From positions 70,684,400-70,748,399 of the forward strand of contig OY829328.1 in NCBI GenBank assembly GCA_963691655.1: a stretch of 64,000 nucleotides of DNA, read 5' to 3'. This DNA is from Toxonevra muliebris. Taxonomy: Eukaryota; Arthropoda; Insecta; Diptera; Pallopteridae. The notes beneath the pieces are model-generated. The model was given only the letters and a program-made list of their open reading frames with translations, was not told the origin of the DNA and searched no databases. A program made the position numbers and the translations under genes. Positions 23,610 to 35,420 of this stretch are shown piece by piece (the stretch's first letter is position 1; the number at the start of each line of letters is the position of its first letter).

Positions 23610-25185
23610 AAAGCGTTCGATTGACCATGCCTCGCTTAAAGTCGATTATTTTCAAATTTGTAGCGGAATATTCTTTTTAATTAAAGCAAAACTCAATTGT
23701 TTTTTTGCAACGCCTCTAGTGTATAATAAAAATAAAAAGTATTGCTTGCACCAAATATGAATTTAATATATTTATTTGTTTATATATAAAAATAAAAGGA
23801 ATATGGTTACGGAAATACGAAAAAAAAATTGAAATGAATTTATTTATTAATTTGGGGAAAACAGTAAAATGCACTTTCCTCACACGTATCTACATACTTA
23901 TATGTAAATGCGAATAATAAATTTTTTAAAAAGATTTCTCTGCAATATTCAATAAATCACACATCCATAATACGTTTTGAAATTTTCTTTTTATATATAT
24001 ATAATGGGATAAAAACTTATTCAAAGAATGTTACAAATGGTTGTAAATAAAACACTTTTTTATTTTTATTTACTGCAGTTATAATTTACTTCATAGTTGC
24101 ATACTTAAATACACTTGCAGATTCCACTCCATTTCATTTTACTATACAATTCAACTGCACTTAATTTACTATGGAGTAAGTACTTACTAAAATTACTGTT
24201 TAAACATTTTTCACCTCATTATTAGAATAGAGAGTGATTTTTTTTTGTTTGTTTTGGTAAATACATACATACATAAAACTACAAAATGAATGGAGTGTGT
24301 AAGTGAGTTGTGGTGATGTATGCTAAGATGTAATGAGGTGACGTGCGGTTCGGTGCGGTATCGTGCTGTGTGCTGGTATCATAGTGATTTGGCAATTTGA
24401 CAAATTGCCAAATTATTGTCATATACATACATAGAGAGAGAAATTTCTATAGTCATGCATATATACATATAAACCGCACACAATGCTTAAAGATATATAC
24501 CAGACAGATTGCACTAGTACAGATTTAGTAACTAGTGCCCAGTTGAGTTTTGTTTCAGTTTGTGTCTAATATTTTGTTTTTTTTTTTGCCAGCTTTTTGT
24601 TTGTTTGTGTTTACTTTCATTGTCCTCTTTTCTTTTTCCTTTCCGTTACTAGTTTTGGCCTAAACGTTTTTATTTTTGTGCAACAGTTGCACTATATTTT
24701 TGCTTCATAACTTAAGTGTTTGCTTCAATTGAGCTGAAATTGGTTACTTTAGTTTATCGTCATCAAAAAAACAAAAAAAAAAAAATTTTTTTTGTTCATT
24801 TTCCTAGCCAATTTGTAGCATTTATATTTTATAATAGAACTCAATTTTTTGTTGCTTTTAAAACACGTTTTTATAAATGTTTTTAAGTGCACTATATTTT
24901 TCTGAAACATTTTTATTGATTATTTGTATAATAGAAGCTTCATTCATTTGCGTAAAATAGTTAGTCATAAATTATTTATTATAGCAAAAAAAAAAAAAAA
25001 TTATTGTTGCTTTATGGGACATTAAGTAAGTACGTACAAGTATCTGGCTTGCTAGCTGTTTACTTCAAATAATGATTTAAGTATTTACCTAGTTGCACCC
25101 AAATTGGCATATTAAATAAAGTAATGAACTATTAATCAAGATTTTTACAAAAGTTTTGAGGCTAAAAGCTTTTTTGTGATTTGTA
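23610..25185. other. AT-rich intronic DNA, no recognised gene
   Basis: TACATACATACATA microsatellites (24265-24275, 24425-24470), poly-T and poly-A runs, and a GGTGCGGTTCGGTGCGGTAT-like local GC patch (24340-24370). Nothing coding was recognised. Confidence 0.55.
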
Positions 25186-25844
25186 ACTAAACAGACTAAT
25201 TAGGGGTTAGTGCTTTGAGCAGCCAGGTTTGATTCTCTAAATCAGATAAAAAACATTAAAAATAATTAACTTAAACCTAACATTATTTTTTTTTTTTAAA
25301 TCATGATGAACGCATCTAAAATTGTAATCGATAACGTTGTGCCAAATAGGTTTAAACACGCACAGCATCTAGTACTGCATACTTTTAGGTGTAGCTTTTA
25401 TTATATATATTCAATTATTGTTTAGTTCTTTTTTTTTTTTTTGAGGCAAACAGTAATCAAGATTTTGAAACAAAAATTAAAAATCTAAACTTTAAATTTG
25501 TTTTGAGTTTTGTCAATGAAGTTGATACCATATAGTATAGTATACTTTTAGGAATACTTTTTAATGCAGATTAATCTTCATGAAAGATTTATTTTGCTAC
25601 AGATCTCAGTTGCGTATATTTCGACCTAGGAATACCGATGATCTAATGACCATAGGGGTTGATATACTTACTTGTGGGTCCAAATTATTCTACAGCCTGA
25701 ACCAGAATCCGTCTGAACCAGCTGTTTATGTATTAATTGGGAGCGAAGGTCTAAAGTAAGGCCTTGGGTAAACTAACCAAAAAAGTACAATATTGAAATA
25801 CAGTATTCCAATCAAAGTATGGATTATGGATCCCCTCTCTAGCT

Positions 25845-25990
25845 TATCCAAGGAGGGGGGGGCGGGAGGGGAGAGCGGCGGGAGTACCCAGGGTTAACCT
25901 CCGCCTCTCTCCTCCCCGCTTTACCAATTAAAATGAATGAAAAAAAGTTTTAAATTGACCCCCGCCCCCCCTCCTTAGGAAATCTTACGA
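25845..25990. repeat. G-rich inverted repeat, potential G-quadruplex
   Basis: AAGGAGGGGGGGGCGGGAGG (25850-25869) and its near-complement CCCGCCCCCCCTCCTT (25962-25977) enclose ~95 bp with a second G/C-rich pair. The plus strand carries four or more G runs within 32 bases. This is strikingly GC-rich against the AT-rich surroundings and is related to 22407-22426, so it is probably a small mobile repeat in the array. Confidence 0.6.
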
Positions 25991-26382
25991 TTACTTAACC
26001 ATATAACCCAACACGCTACATCATAAAAACTTAGGTAATATACTATGAATATACAAATGACACCACTTCAAAATTTTACTGTTAGCTTATAATATTGCAT
26101 ACTTTTAGGAATAAATATCGTCTGTTTGTTTCGTTAGTGTTTAATATTTCTGACAGACAGTTTTAATTTCCAGAATAAAACAAACAAATAAAACAAAACA
26201 TACCAAAAATAAAAAACTTAAACCTATCATGACATTTGTCAATGAAGCTTATGTCATATAGTATTGCATACTTTTAGGAATATTTTAAATCGATTTATTT
26301 AATTAGTGGTTAGTGTTTTGCGTTGACAGTTTTGATTCTCAGTATACTACACATAACTAAAAATAGAAAATCTAAATCTAAG

Positions 26383-26901
26383 TGGCTGTTCAGACGGAAA
26401 GCCTGAAAAGCATGAAAAGCCTGGGCAGACGTGTCGTGTTCACATGAATGCAACCATGACGGACTTTTTCTAATCAAAAAGGAACGGTGGAATTGGAATT
26501 TTGTCACTTTTTCTTGTGCTCATTAAGATAGGTTCTTTTGTTTGCAAAAAAATGCTAAAGAAATATCAATTATGTGCTTTAAATCTGTACTAAAAATTAA
26601 ATAAAAAATAAAAGCAACAATCTCTCTTAAGAAATTAAAATAAGTTTATAAAAAAAATAGTAACAAACTGAAGACTGTGTGTGCCGTAGATGCGCATTGT
26701 TTGTTGCCTAATCAACTTCAAAAAAATTATGAGGGAAAGTGGCAAAATCGGAACAATATGAACATGGAATATTCATCAATGCGTCGATTTTTATTTTATT
26801 TTTGGATTTTCAGTGAAATTCTGCTATCTCTTTCTCGCTACCTATTTCTTCTACCTTTCTCTTTCAGACATGTTTCATGCCTGCACTCGTCTGAACAGCC
26901 A
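26383..26901. mobile_element. ~520-bp MITE, GTGGCTGTTCAGACG termini, TAA duplication
   Basis: Perfect inverted repeats AGTGGCTGTTCAGACG (26381-26396) and CGTCTGAACAGCCACT (26888-26903). Taking GTGGC...GCCAC as the ends, TAA lies immediately outside on both sides, the 3-bp TWA target typical of PIF/Harbinger elements. The interior is non-coding; the frame at 26310-26507 crosses the terminus and is spurious. Inserted in a unit of the 165-bp array. Confidence 0.8.
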
Positions 26902-27149
26902 CTAAAGTGTCTATAAAACTTATAGCATATAATAATTATTGCATACTTTTAGGAATATTTTAATCTATTTATTCAATCATTTTTGACATTTTTGTTTCTC
27001 AGTAAAAAATAAAAAGTATATAAGACTAATCTCATTCATAGAAAATGTTATTGCATACTTTTAGGAAAATTTTATAATAAGGTTATTAAAATTTTCAGCA
27101 GAAGTCTTATATATGAATTTACAAATGATTATAATGAAATATGAAATGA

Positions 27150-27516
27150 AATGAAGGGATAGTCTACGCAATTTGCTTGCTTTTGAATCATTTCCAATGC
27201 TTTTAATCGTTTAGAAATGGTTGATTGATCAACTTCTAAAGATTCTGCAAGTTCTTGTTGCATTTGACATGAATCTTCTTCGAGTAATGCCTTAAATTCT
27301 TCATCTTCGAACTTTTTCAGGCCGCCTGAACGTTCCCTGTCTTCAACATCAAAATCACCACTTTTGAAACCACACCTGAAACATTCTAACGTCTATAGCA
27401 CAGTCAGGATAAGCTTCAGTGAGTAAACGATGTGCTTCAGTTGCGTTTTTCTTTAAATGGAAGAAGCAAATTAAAACTTCTCGCAGATGTTGTTTTGTTG
27501 GCACGAAATTCGACAT
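27150..27516 (-). pseudogene. mariner (DD34D-type) transposase N-terminal fragment
   Basis: Minus strand from ATG at 27516: MSNFVPTKQHLREVLICFFH, KNATEAHRLLTEAYPDCAID, VWFQKW and then, after stops and frameshifts, a CQMQQELAESLEVDQSTISK-like helix-turn-helix region ending MIQKQ near 27170. This is the N-terminal DNA-binding half of a mariner transposase; the catalytic half is missing. It interrupts the 165-bp array; ends of the element were not identified. Confidence 0.85.
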
Positions 27517-28319
27517 TTTCAGCTATGGTAAAACACTTTTGTAAAATTATGAAAATTATTTGACAGATCAATTCTTATAGTATTTTTGGCACTCTTCAAT
27601 ATAGAATAGCTGTCAATGTTAAAAAAATGGCGCGTATGATAGATATGAAGTTAGTCACAATTACGAGTTTATACATTCATACTCCCAATATTCAACCAGT
27701 TGGTAGACACTTTTGAAAGACAGTTTCACTTTTCAATATAGGACAGAAAACTAGAACTGAAAACCCTAAACAAAATCGTTGAATGACAATGAAAACTTTA
27801 TGCATTTGGTTTAGTACCCATAACTAATTGCACTCGACAACACTTTATCATTTAATTGGAAGCTCATATCATAATAGTATTGCATATTTTTAGGAATATT
27901 TTAAATTCATTTTTCATTCATAATATTTCCATTCACATATACAGGATGAAACTACGAACTAAAATTAAAAAGTTTGAACTTATTTTGATACTGTTTATTG
28001 ATAGTAAAAAAAAAACGGTATACCAAAAAAGTTTGATATAATTGCTTAATTTTAGGGGTACTTTTGAAATAATTTATTCAATCAGTAGTTTTTTTTTCAA
28101 CAAGCAGATAAAAAATAAAAGCTAATCTGTCATGAAATGTTTTGAATGATAATGAAAAACCAAAACCAAATGTTATCGATAAAACTGTACCACATAAGTT
28201 TATAGCATATAATATTGCATACTTTTAGGATTATTTTTATTGCATTTATTAAAGTTTTCAACCAAAATGTTCGCTAACATTTATATGAAATAAATAAAAA
28301 AAAAGGAAAAATCTTTTAA

Positions 28320-30680
28320 TTATTAAAATCATGCTATAAGCTAACAAAAAAATATTACCAAACCCCATTAAAGGAAAGTAACTACATACATATATTTAAG
28401 TAAAATTCTCCAAATTCCTCTATACAAATCTCTAATAAACTTAAATTAACATAATTGACATTTTGCATATTTTTCGGAGCATATTTACAATTATATTGCA
28501 TACATACACATACACAAAAATATTTTTGATAATTTTCCCCAAAAATATACAAAAATTTATGTTAAAACAATAATGCATAAATTTGGCTTAAAATTACTAA
28601 ATATCGTAATAATAGAGTGTCATTGTAGTAGAGTAAATAGTAGTAGTCATATAGTAGTTAGTAATGTAATAATAGGAGGGTATAGCCAGCCGTAAAGTAT
28701 GCTTCTAAAAATGTTTTGCTGTGTTTTTTTTATCGTTTGCTTGCTATGTTTTGTGTCATTAAACTTTCATAATTTATCGTAAAATTGTCAATTATTGTTT
28801 TGTTTTTGTAATTATAATTATTACCTACTGTTTTTCGGTTGTTATTATTATTATTATTATTAGTCGTAGTAGCAGTTATTGTTTTAGCTTTCCGTTTTAT
28901 TGTTGTTTATGTTTTATTAATGTATAAAACTGTAGCATAGAAAATAAATGAATATTAACATGAAAATTATTTTCTAAATTGCCACACACACAATTATTAA
29001 AAGTTGGAGCGAGGGACGTGTTTTGGTATTCGAATGTAATTAAGTTTTGTAGTTAAATGAACGAAATAATAAAAGGGAAGCTTAAGGGATGAAATAAAGT
29101 ATAAACTTCTTCCATATTAAAAGAACAGTGACTCGACTTTTTAAACGAGCATAGAGTAAAATGAAGAATCATTTCGTTTGAAAATCTTAGCACTAAGTAT
29201 AATGTGGCACAAAATGATTTTATGTGAATCAGTAGTCAAGTCTGTAGTAGTAGTATATCTTACATATAATCTCTCAAAATATCATTTCAGCAGAGTAAAT
29301 CTTTCAACAAAGTTGATATTGCAACAGAGTTGATATTTCTACTGAGGAGAGGTTTTTACGCTCGCTCAAATGGAAAGCAATGACTGTGATTGGTCAGTTG
29401 AAAATTCAGCGTAAGATATTTTCCCTTTTCCTCTCTCTCTCTCTCCTTTCACCTGTTTTAAAATATCAACTTTTTTGAAATGAAAAATAATATTTATAGT
29501 ATTACAAATCCCAGGCAAGAATTTTCCTAACACATTAAACTCACAAGAAAATTCTTTCAAACCTCCTGAAGGCATTTAAAATTATTTTTTTGTCGAATCG
29601 AATAGTGTGATTGTTATATACTTTAAAACTTCCTGGACTTATCAAGATAAGAAATTATTCATTAATTTGTTATTACCCCTTGATAAAAAAGTAGTGATAC
29701 TGTTGTATATAACCATATAAATCAACATTTGAAATTTTAGTTTTTTTATGATTTTTTCATATTTTCGTTAAAGTAAAATAGAAATTTAATAGCTTTAAGT
29801 TTTTGATTACATAATGTGATATTGTAATTATTTTATAATTGAGTATAAAGAGATTTGAGTTACTAAATAGTAAAAACATTTTTAGTATTGAATTTCATGT
29901 AAAATTATCAGATGCGGATACAAACATATTTCTAAAAATAAATAATTAACCGTTTTGTAATCATTAGAACTTGAATTGAATAGGTAAAATTATACAGAGA
30001 AGTAGAATACTCTAATTTAAAAGAAAATACACAAATCATCAAATATTCTTTAACCAATTAATATTTAATTAACGAAAATTTAAAGGAATAAGAAAAAACT
30101 AAAATGAGCCCTTTCTGCACTGGTCACATAATGTAAAAACATATTTTCCGCATTGTTGTTTACTTCAATATAAAAGTGTTCGTTTTTATGTTTCAAAAAG
30201 TGCATCAGGGATTTTTAAAATTTTTCATTTTATTTTTTCAATACACTTTCTTCGATTTTTGCACGTCTACATCTCTTAATGTTGATATTATTTAACAATT
30301 TCAATAAGGACAGATTAAACTATAAACAAAAATAAACTATGCATTAAATAAAAACAATTTTTGATATGTTCCACAATTCCATTAATATGTAACTATATTC
30401 CACAACCGTTTTTAATAAATAAATTAAGTGTTGCATACTTTTAGGCTTAAAGTAAAATATTTATATAATAAACTCATGTAAACTATGAAACCTCACACGA
30501 TACCTTATGTCAATTCACTCCACTATAAATTTTCCTTCAGCCCCGAGTAAAGAAGTTATCAGATCAAAAATTATTAAATATAGGCGCTCTACCAGAAAAA
30601 ATCTGAAGAATACAACTTCTAAAGAATTTGAAGACGAATGAGACTATGAAGTCTTGCTTTTCCAAATTTAATAGAAATCC
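28320..30680. other. AT-rich intronic DNA, no recognised gene
   Basis: TAGTAGTAG and ATTATTATTATT tracts (28620-28660, 28845-28865), a CTCTCTCTCTCTC run (29432-29444) and a stray copy of the 165-bp array motif (30432). Short frames match no family. Confidence 0.55.
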
Positions 30681-30686
30681 TCTTAA

Positions 30687-31565
30687 GGGGAGGTTCTTTC
30701 AGATTTCGTCGAAAATGAGGCAAAGTTTGAGAATTCTGTGTGGCATAATGAAAAGACATACGAACTTCCGGTTTTGATTGTTAAATTTGTTTATTATTTT
30801 ACAATACGTTACAAAGTTCAAAATGGCGGCTCTTGTATGTCTTTGCACTTTAGACATTGTCCACGAAATTCAAGTCTCCTGCCTCTTGTAGTGCACTGAA
30901 ATATGTAATAATTTTTATTTATTAAAGTTATGAAATTCTCTATGGCTTTAACCTATTTAAGATGAATTTTGACAAAAAATTATCTAAATTTTGGACATTT
31001 AAAAAAAAAAAATTTGTTTCCACTTTTTTTTTACTTGGTCCTCGTTTAAAAATTATAATTTTACAATTTTTCATGCTCATTTTAGGTTGAAGCCATACAA
31101 AAAAGTATCTTCTTCTGAATAGGTTTTAAATGAAGGGTATCGGAAACATAGATCAAGACATGTGCTTGAAATTCTGATGAAAGACGCGTTTAAAGTTTCA
31201 AGATCTGTGCTAGAAATTCTGAAGAAAAACGCGTTTAAAGTTTTTAGAAGGTTTTCCGTGGGATAATTTTCTTGTTTGATCAGTTATCACGACAAGTATG
31301 ACTTTTTATAAGGTTATTTGGTCGGTGATTACGAATGTGAAGTCAAATTGACAAAATTCAAGATGGCGGATCAAAAAAAAATTTTATCTACCAATTTAGA
31401 CCAAAATGTCTATATAAAGATTTTCGTGGTCGTCGAATGTGAATTTTGAGACTCTTTAATTCGATAAATATGTATCGTATTGAACACACATTCCACAAAT
31501 ATGTAGCTTTCATTTTTTGTAAAAAAAAAATCTATTTTTTTGAAAAAATTTAAAAGAATCTCCCC
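30687..31565. mobile_element. TTAA-flanked element with GGGGAGRTTCTTT termini
   Basis: TTAAGGGGAGGTTCTTTCAG (30683-30702) faces CTGAA-less but related AAAAGAATCTCCCCTTAA (31552-31569). The GGGGAG-TTCTTT inverted ends sit directly inside TTAA on both sides, the target of piggyBac-type elements. The ~880-bp interior is non-coding and contains AAATGGCGGCTC and AAGATGGCGG words and a poly-A/T block. Shares its TTAAGGGG edge with the larger element at 60978-63208. Confidence 0.7.
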
Positions 31566-31639
31566 TTAAGTAATCTGTTTTTTTTTTTTTTTTTGTAGAA
31601 CAAACATTTAAAATGTACTTTATTTTGATAATTTGATAA

Positions 31640-32715
31640 GGATTAACTAAACATAATTGACATTAGAACTAAATTTAGCAATGCTTATAAAACTAAATTA
31701 GCATTGGCATTAAAATTTGCAATGCCAATGAAATTTAAATTGAATTAGCATTAGACTTTTAATGGCAATGAAATTGAATTCAAATTTTCAATGAAAATGA
31801 AACTGAAATAGTATTGGCATTCTTTTAATACCTAACAGGGCATAAGGCCTTAACGACGCTTACGTGTGCGATTCCTAGCAGTGACTTTTCGCTCCCACCA
31901 GATCTTGTCAATTAGATTGCCCGTCTCTATGTACACTGTTGTTGTGAAGAGTACATACATTCATTTAGCTTGTTGTACATTACTTGGGATTATTTTCGCG
32001 TTTTTTAAGTAGTCTGCCTTTTTATGCTTTATTTTTTAAAAGCATGAATTAAAATGTATATTAAATTTTGAATATTTGATAAGGATTAATGACATTGCAT
32101 TAGAATTAATGAATAAAGGTTCAATGCCAATGAAATTGAATTGGCATTAGTATTCAATTTTTTTTCACTGAAATTGTTATTCAAATTTTGAATGAACCTG
32201 AGTTAGCATTGGTATTACAATTTTCAATGCTAATGAAACTGAATTAGTATTGGCATTAAAATTATTAATGCTAATGAAATTAAAATGAGATTATCATTAG
32301 AACTTTCATTGTTAACAAGACTGAATTGGCATAGGCATTTAAATTTTTAGTGCTGAGTTTTCGATGAAAATGGAACTGAGTTGGTATTGGCATTCAAATT
32401 CTTAATGCCAATGAGAGTGAATTAGCATTATATTTTTAATGCAAATGAAATTAAACTGGAATTGGTAATTGAATCTTCAATAAAAATTAAATGGCACTAC
32501 TATTAAAAGTTTAAATGCCAATAAAACGAAATTTGCATTGGCATTCAAATTTTCATGGCCAAAAATATTGAATTAGTGTAGAATTGAACTAGTATTGTTT
32601 TTTTTTTTTATGATGAAATTTAATTAAAGTTAATGGAAATGAACTTGCATTAGCATTAACTTTTTTTATGGTAATCGAACTGAGTTTGCTTTAGCATTGC
32701 AATTTTAAATATTTG
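31640..32715. repeat. AATGCCAATGAAATTGAATTAGCATTGGCATT array
   Basis: Degenerate units of about 45-50 bp carry both AATGCCAATG and its complement CATTGGCATT, so each unit is self-complementary. Dense from 31660 to 31830 and 32100 to 32700, with ~260 bp of unrelated sequence between (31835-32090). Poly-T runs interrupt some units. No coding signal. Confidence 0.85.
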
Positions 32716-34185
32716 TACACGGGAAGAAGTGCATTAGAGGTGATCTTTCTTTCATTTTCGTAAGTTCTATAGCAGTTAAGAGTTGCGATTTCAATCCTCG
32801 AGACTTTTGTACCAATGACACAAATCCATCATACAATCCTTTGATTGCTACTTGGCTAACCAAAAAGATTATAATCCTTGAAGGATCAAGAATGAAACTT
32901 ACTTTTCATTATTTAAAACTAATAAAAATAACTCTGAAAATAATGCATTATTCATAACACTTATGAATAACTACTAAAAGTTCAGATTGAATTAAAACTC
33001 AATTACTTTCCATTAAAATTCCATATTCATTCACTTACTTAGTCAAATATCTCATTTATGTGCATCTAAGTCAAACGAAAATCGATACATTTTAACTTTC
33101 ACATTTGTATTGTATCAGATCAATTACAAAATTTCTCAAAAATTCACTTAAAACCCTTAAAATTTTCTAGTTTATTTTCAGAGACAGAATTCGATTGTAT
33201 TTACCCTATAACATACATGCATGTGAAAACATTTCCAAACATTTCTATTCGAATAGATGAAAAGAGTGTATTTGTGCAATGTGTATATGTATGTGTATTT
33301 TGGCATTGGCTTTGGCTTTGCCAAAAAATTTTATCGTATCATCTATTGAAAAAGAAAATGCTAGAGGGTAGAAGCTTGAGAATAAACAGACCAACAAAAA
33401 AAAAAAAAAAATTACAGAATGCCAGCTACCGAACTCTGGAAATTCAACGTGTGATTGATGCTGTGCATATTTTTAGGCGTACAACACAGCCAAGATATAA
33501 AATAAGAGACACATGCATACATTCATACATATAGTAACAGTATAGCAGCATTGCTTGCATACTTTGAATATGCGGGTCTCGGGTCCATTAATTTTAGTTA
33601 GTGTGCATGAATGTGAATAAGTGTGTATTTTGTATCTGTGCGCTAGCGTATCAGAAGGGGGGATTTTTGCATAAAAATATAAACTCCCTCTTACCGATGA
33701 AAATCTAATACAGTTTGATTATTGATTCCCTTTTGGAAATGTCTAGACCCGCTAGTGTATCTATGCATATCTCTATTTTCGTTTGTTCATTTTGATGTAC
33801 ATAGGTATGTGGTATTATTTGTTTTTTGGTTGAAATTTTGTGGCTAAAATGAAAATTTTCCAATGCCAATTAAAATGAAGCTTTATTGATGGCGCTGGTA
33901 TTGTAGATTGTTCTTGTTGTCGTGGTTTCTTTTATTATTGTTGCATGAATCTATGAATATATAGTACATTTAGGTATAGGTTTGAGTGTCTATTTGTTGT
34001 TTTAGCGCGAAATTCAAAAATGCAAATGTATTGTATTTGCTGTTCATTTGAAAACTAAAAAGATAGTATGCATGCATGCATGAACGAATGAAAACATACA
34101 TTTCCAATCACCAAATAGTAGGAAGGAAATTATTCAGGCTTCTGTTTTACTATAGCTGAAATAAAAAGTTAGCAAATAATAATGA
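32715..34185. other. AT-rich intronic DNA upstream of the smooth exon
   Basis: Ordinary fly-intron composition with CATACATACATAC tracts and ATGCATGCATGCAT (34068-34081). The 105-residue frame at 33217-33534 has no recognisable domain and no splice or promoter context. Confidence 0.55.
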
Positions 34186-34189
34186 CCAT

Positions 34190-34415
34190 AATTTTATTGC
34201 GCAATATTATTATTTATAATAAATTTTTTATTGTGCAATAATATTGATAACAAGTTTTTTATTGTGCATTAATATTGATAATAATTTTTTTTACTCCTAT
34301 TAATTAAAAATTTTATTGCGCAATAATATTGACAATAACTTTTTTATTGTGCAATATTATTGATAATTAACTTTTATTGTGCAATAATATTGATATTAAT
34401 TATTTCCACTTACTA
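34190..34415 (+). repeat. ~38-bp palindromic minisatellite beside the smooth acceptor
   Basis: Five to six degenerate units of TTTTTATTGTGCAATAATATT plus GATAATAA end about 30 bp before the acceptor of the smooth RRM exon. Several units carry the self-complementary core ATTGCGCAAT or its variant ATTGTGCAAT, and the units are rich in AATATT palindromes. In RNA the array could fold into tandem stem-loops close to the branch-point region. Unit length varies, so this is an estimate by eye. Confidence 0.8.
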
Positions 34416-34424
34416 ATCAAATTA

Positions 34425-34447
34425 TTTTTTTTTTCTCTTTTTTTCAG
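34425..34447 (+). promoter_or_regulatory. polypyrimidine tract and 3' splice site
   Basis: T-rich tract (TTTTTTTTCTCTTTTTTTCAG) directly before the smooth RRM exon. It is a strong fly-type acceptor and defines the start of the exon at 34448. Confidence 0.85.
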
Positions 34448-34630
34448 GATGTTTTGCACAAAATCTGTCATCCACATGGACAAGTACTGCGTATTGTTAT
34501 ATTTAAAAAGAATGGCGTTCAGGCTATGGTTGAATTTGAAAATTTAGATGCTGCCACTAGAGCACGCGAAAATTTAAATGGTGCTGATATTTATTCGGGT
34601 TGCTGCACTTTAAAAATTGACTTCGCTAAG
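34448..34630 (+). CDS. sm: smooth (hnRNP L-type) internal exon, RRM
   Basis: Exon of 183 bp, exactly 61 codons, starting and ending in phase 0. It encodes most of an RNA recognition motif of the hnRNP L / PTB-like type, probably the second RRM. Diagnostic strings are KNGVQAMVEF (RNP1-like strand) and LNGADIYSGCCTLKI, both characteristic of hnRNP L and Drosophila Smooth. The exon is preceded by a T-rich tract ending TTTTTTCAG at 34447 and followed by the donor GTGAGT at 34631. hnRNP L proteins are nuclear pre-mRNA-binding proteins that regulate alternative splicing through CA-rich elements; Drosophila smooth mutants are known for feeding and chaetae defects. Reading through the donor adds a few codons and then reaches a stop, so this is internal, not terminal. 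No earlier exon was found in the upstream 34 kb. Confidence 0.95.
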
Positions 34631-34989
34631 GTGAGTAGACGTAGAAAATTGGAAAAAAAAATGAACTAGATCAAGATCAATATCATTTAGCAGTTTAAGG
34701 ACCACAAATCTAAAAAGACTTTTTTTGCAGGTTTTAATTAAGTTTGGAATAAAAAACTTTATAACTAAAAATTGCTAATTTAGTTTGTTGATCTCTCATC
34801 TCATCAACACATCGCGATTGCGACCTGACACATTTATCAATTTTTATAAATACTGATCTGTTTTAAATCTCCATTTGATAATCATAAATTATTTGAATAG
34901 ATATCTTTAGAGAATTTAGAATTCATATTTTAATAACAATAATTTTAAGATCAAAAGAAGCTCTCTCTTATAACAAAGGAAAAAGGAAG

Positions 34990-35420
34990 GCACGATGGGA
35001 GTCTTGATGACTTTTCTGCAGCCTTTGACGCTTCCACATTTCAAAAAATTATGTCTTGAGAAGTTCTACAATCATCTGTCTCATTAAACTGGCGACGGAT
35101 AAAGAACCTCTGGTAGTAGAGGTAGAGGAAGATCTCGAAAGGGGATGTACTCTGGCGCTGTCCGAAACTGCCATGTCAATCTCTGAAAAATCTAGAAAAT
35201 TCAATTCCACTTTAGAAGATATCTTATAATTCGTTTATTGGGGGCAAAATTGGTTCTCTCTACTAGGAAACATAAAATTTTTACAGATCTTTAGAAATTT
35301 GTCTTAATGGTGCTTTAAGAACGACTCTCACTGCTGCACTAAATATCCTTCTCAACCTGAATCCTATAGATTTATTAGGCAAACAACTGTATGTGATGCT
35401 GAAAGTAATCTCTTAATGTT
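34990..35420 (+). pseudogene. LINE (LOA/Jockey-type) remnant D in smooth intron
   Basis: Plus-strand fragments: DDFSAAFDASTFQKIMS (fingers/palm), AKLVLSTRKHKI (equivalent to TELVLFTRKH of copy A) and GALRTTLTAALNILLNLNPI then DLLGKQ (thumb). The catalytic palm between the first two is lost or unreadable. Same family as 19535-20990 and 45361-48370. It lies in the sense orientation within the smooth intron. Confidence 0.75.

Larger units (their letters stand above)
25190..28320. repeat. ~165-bp tandem repeat array with TTGCATACTTTTAGGAAT motif
   Basis: The motif TTGCATACTTTTAGGAAT or a close variant recurs near 25375, 25541, 26095, 26264, 26938, 27050, 27882, 28036 and 28224, with a further copy at 30432. 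Where not interrupted, neighbours are 150-195 bp apart. Around each is the same context: CATATAGTATTGCATAC before it, then ATTTATTCAATTAGTGGTTA, TTTTGATTCTCAGTA and AAAATAAAAAATCTAAA. The motif is far better conserved than the rest of the unit. A MITE (26383-26901) and a mariner fragment (27150-27516) interrupt the array. No coding potential. Confidence 0.85.
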
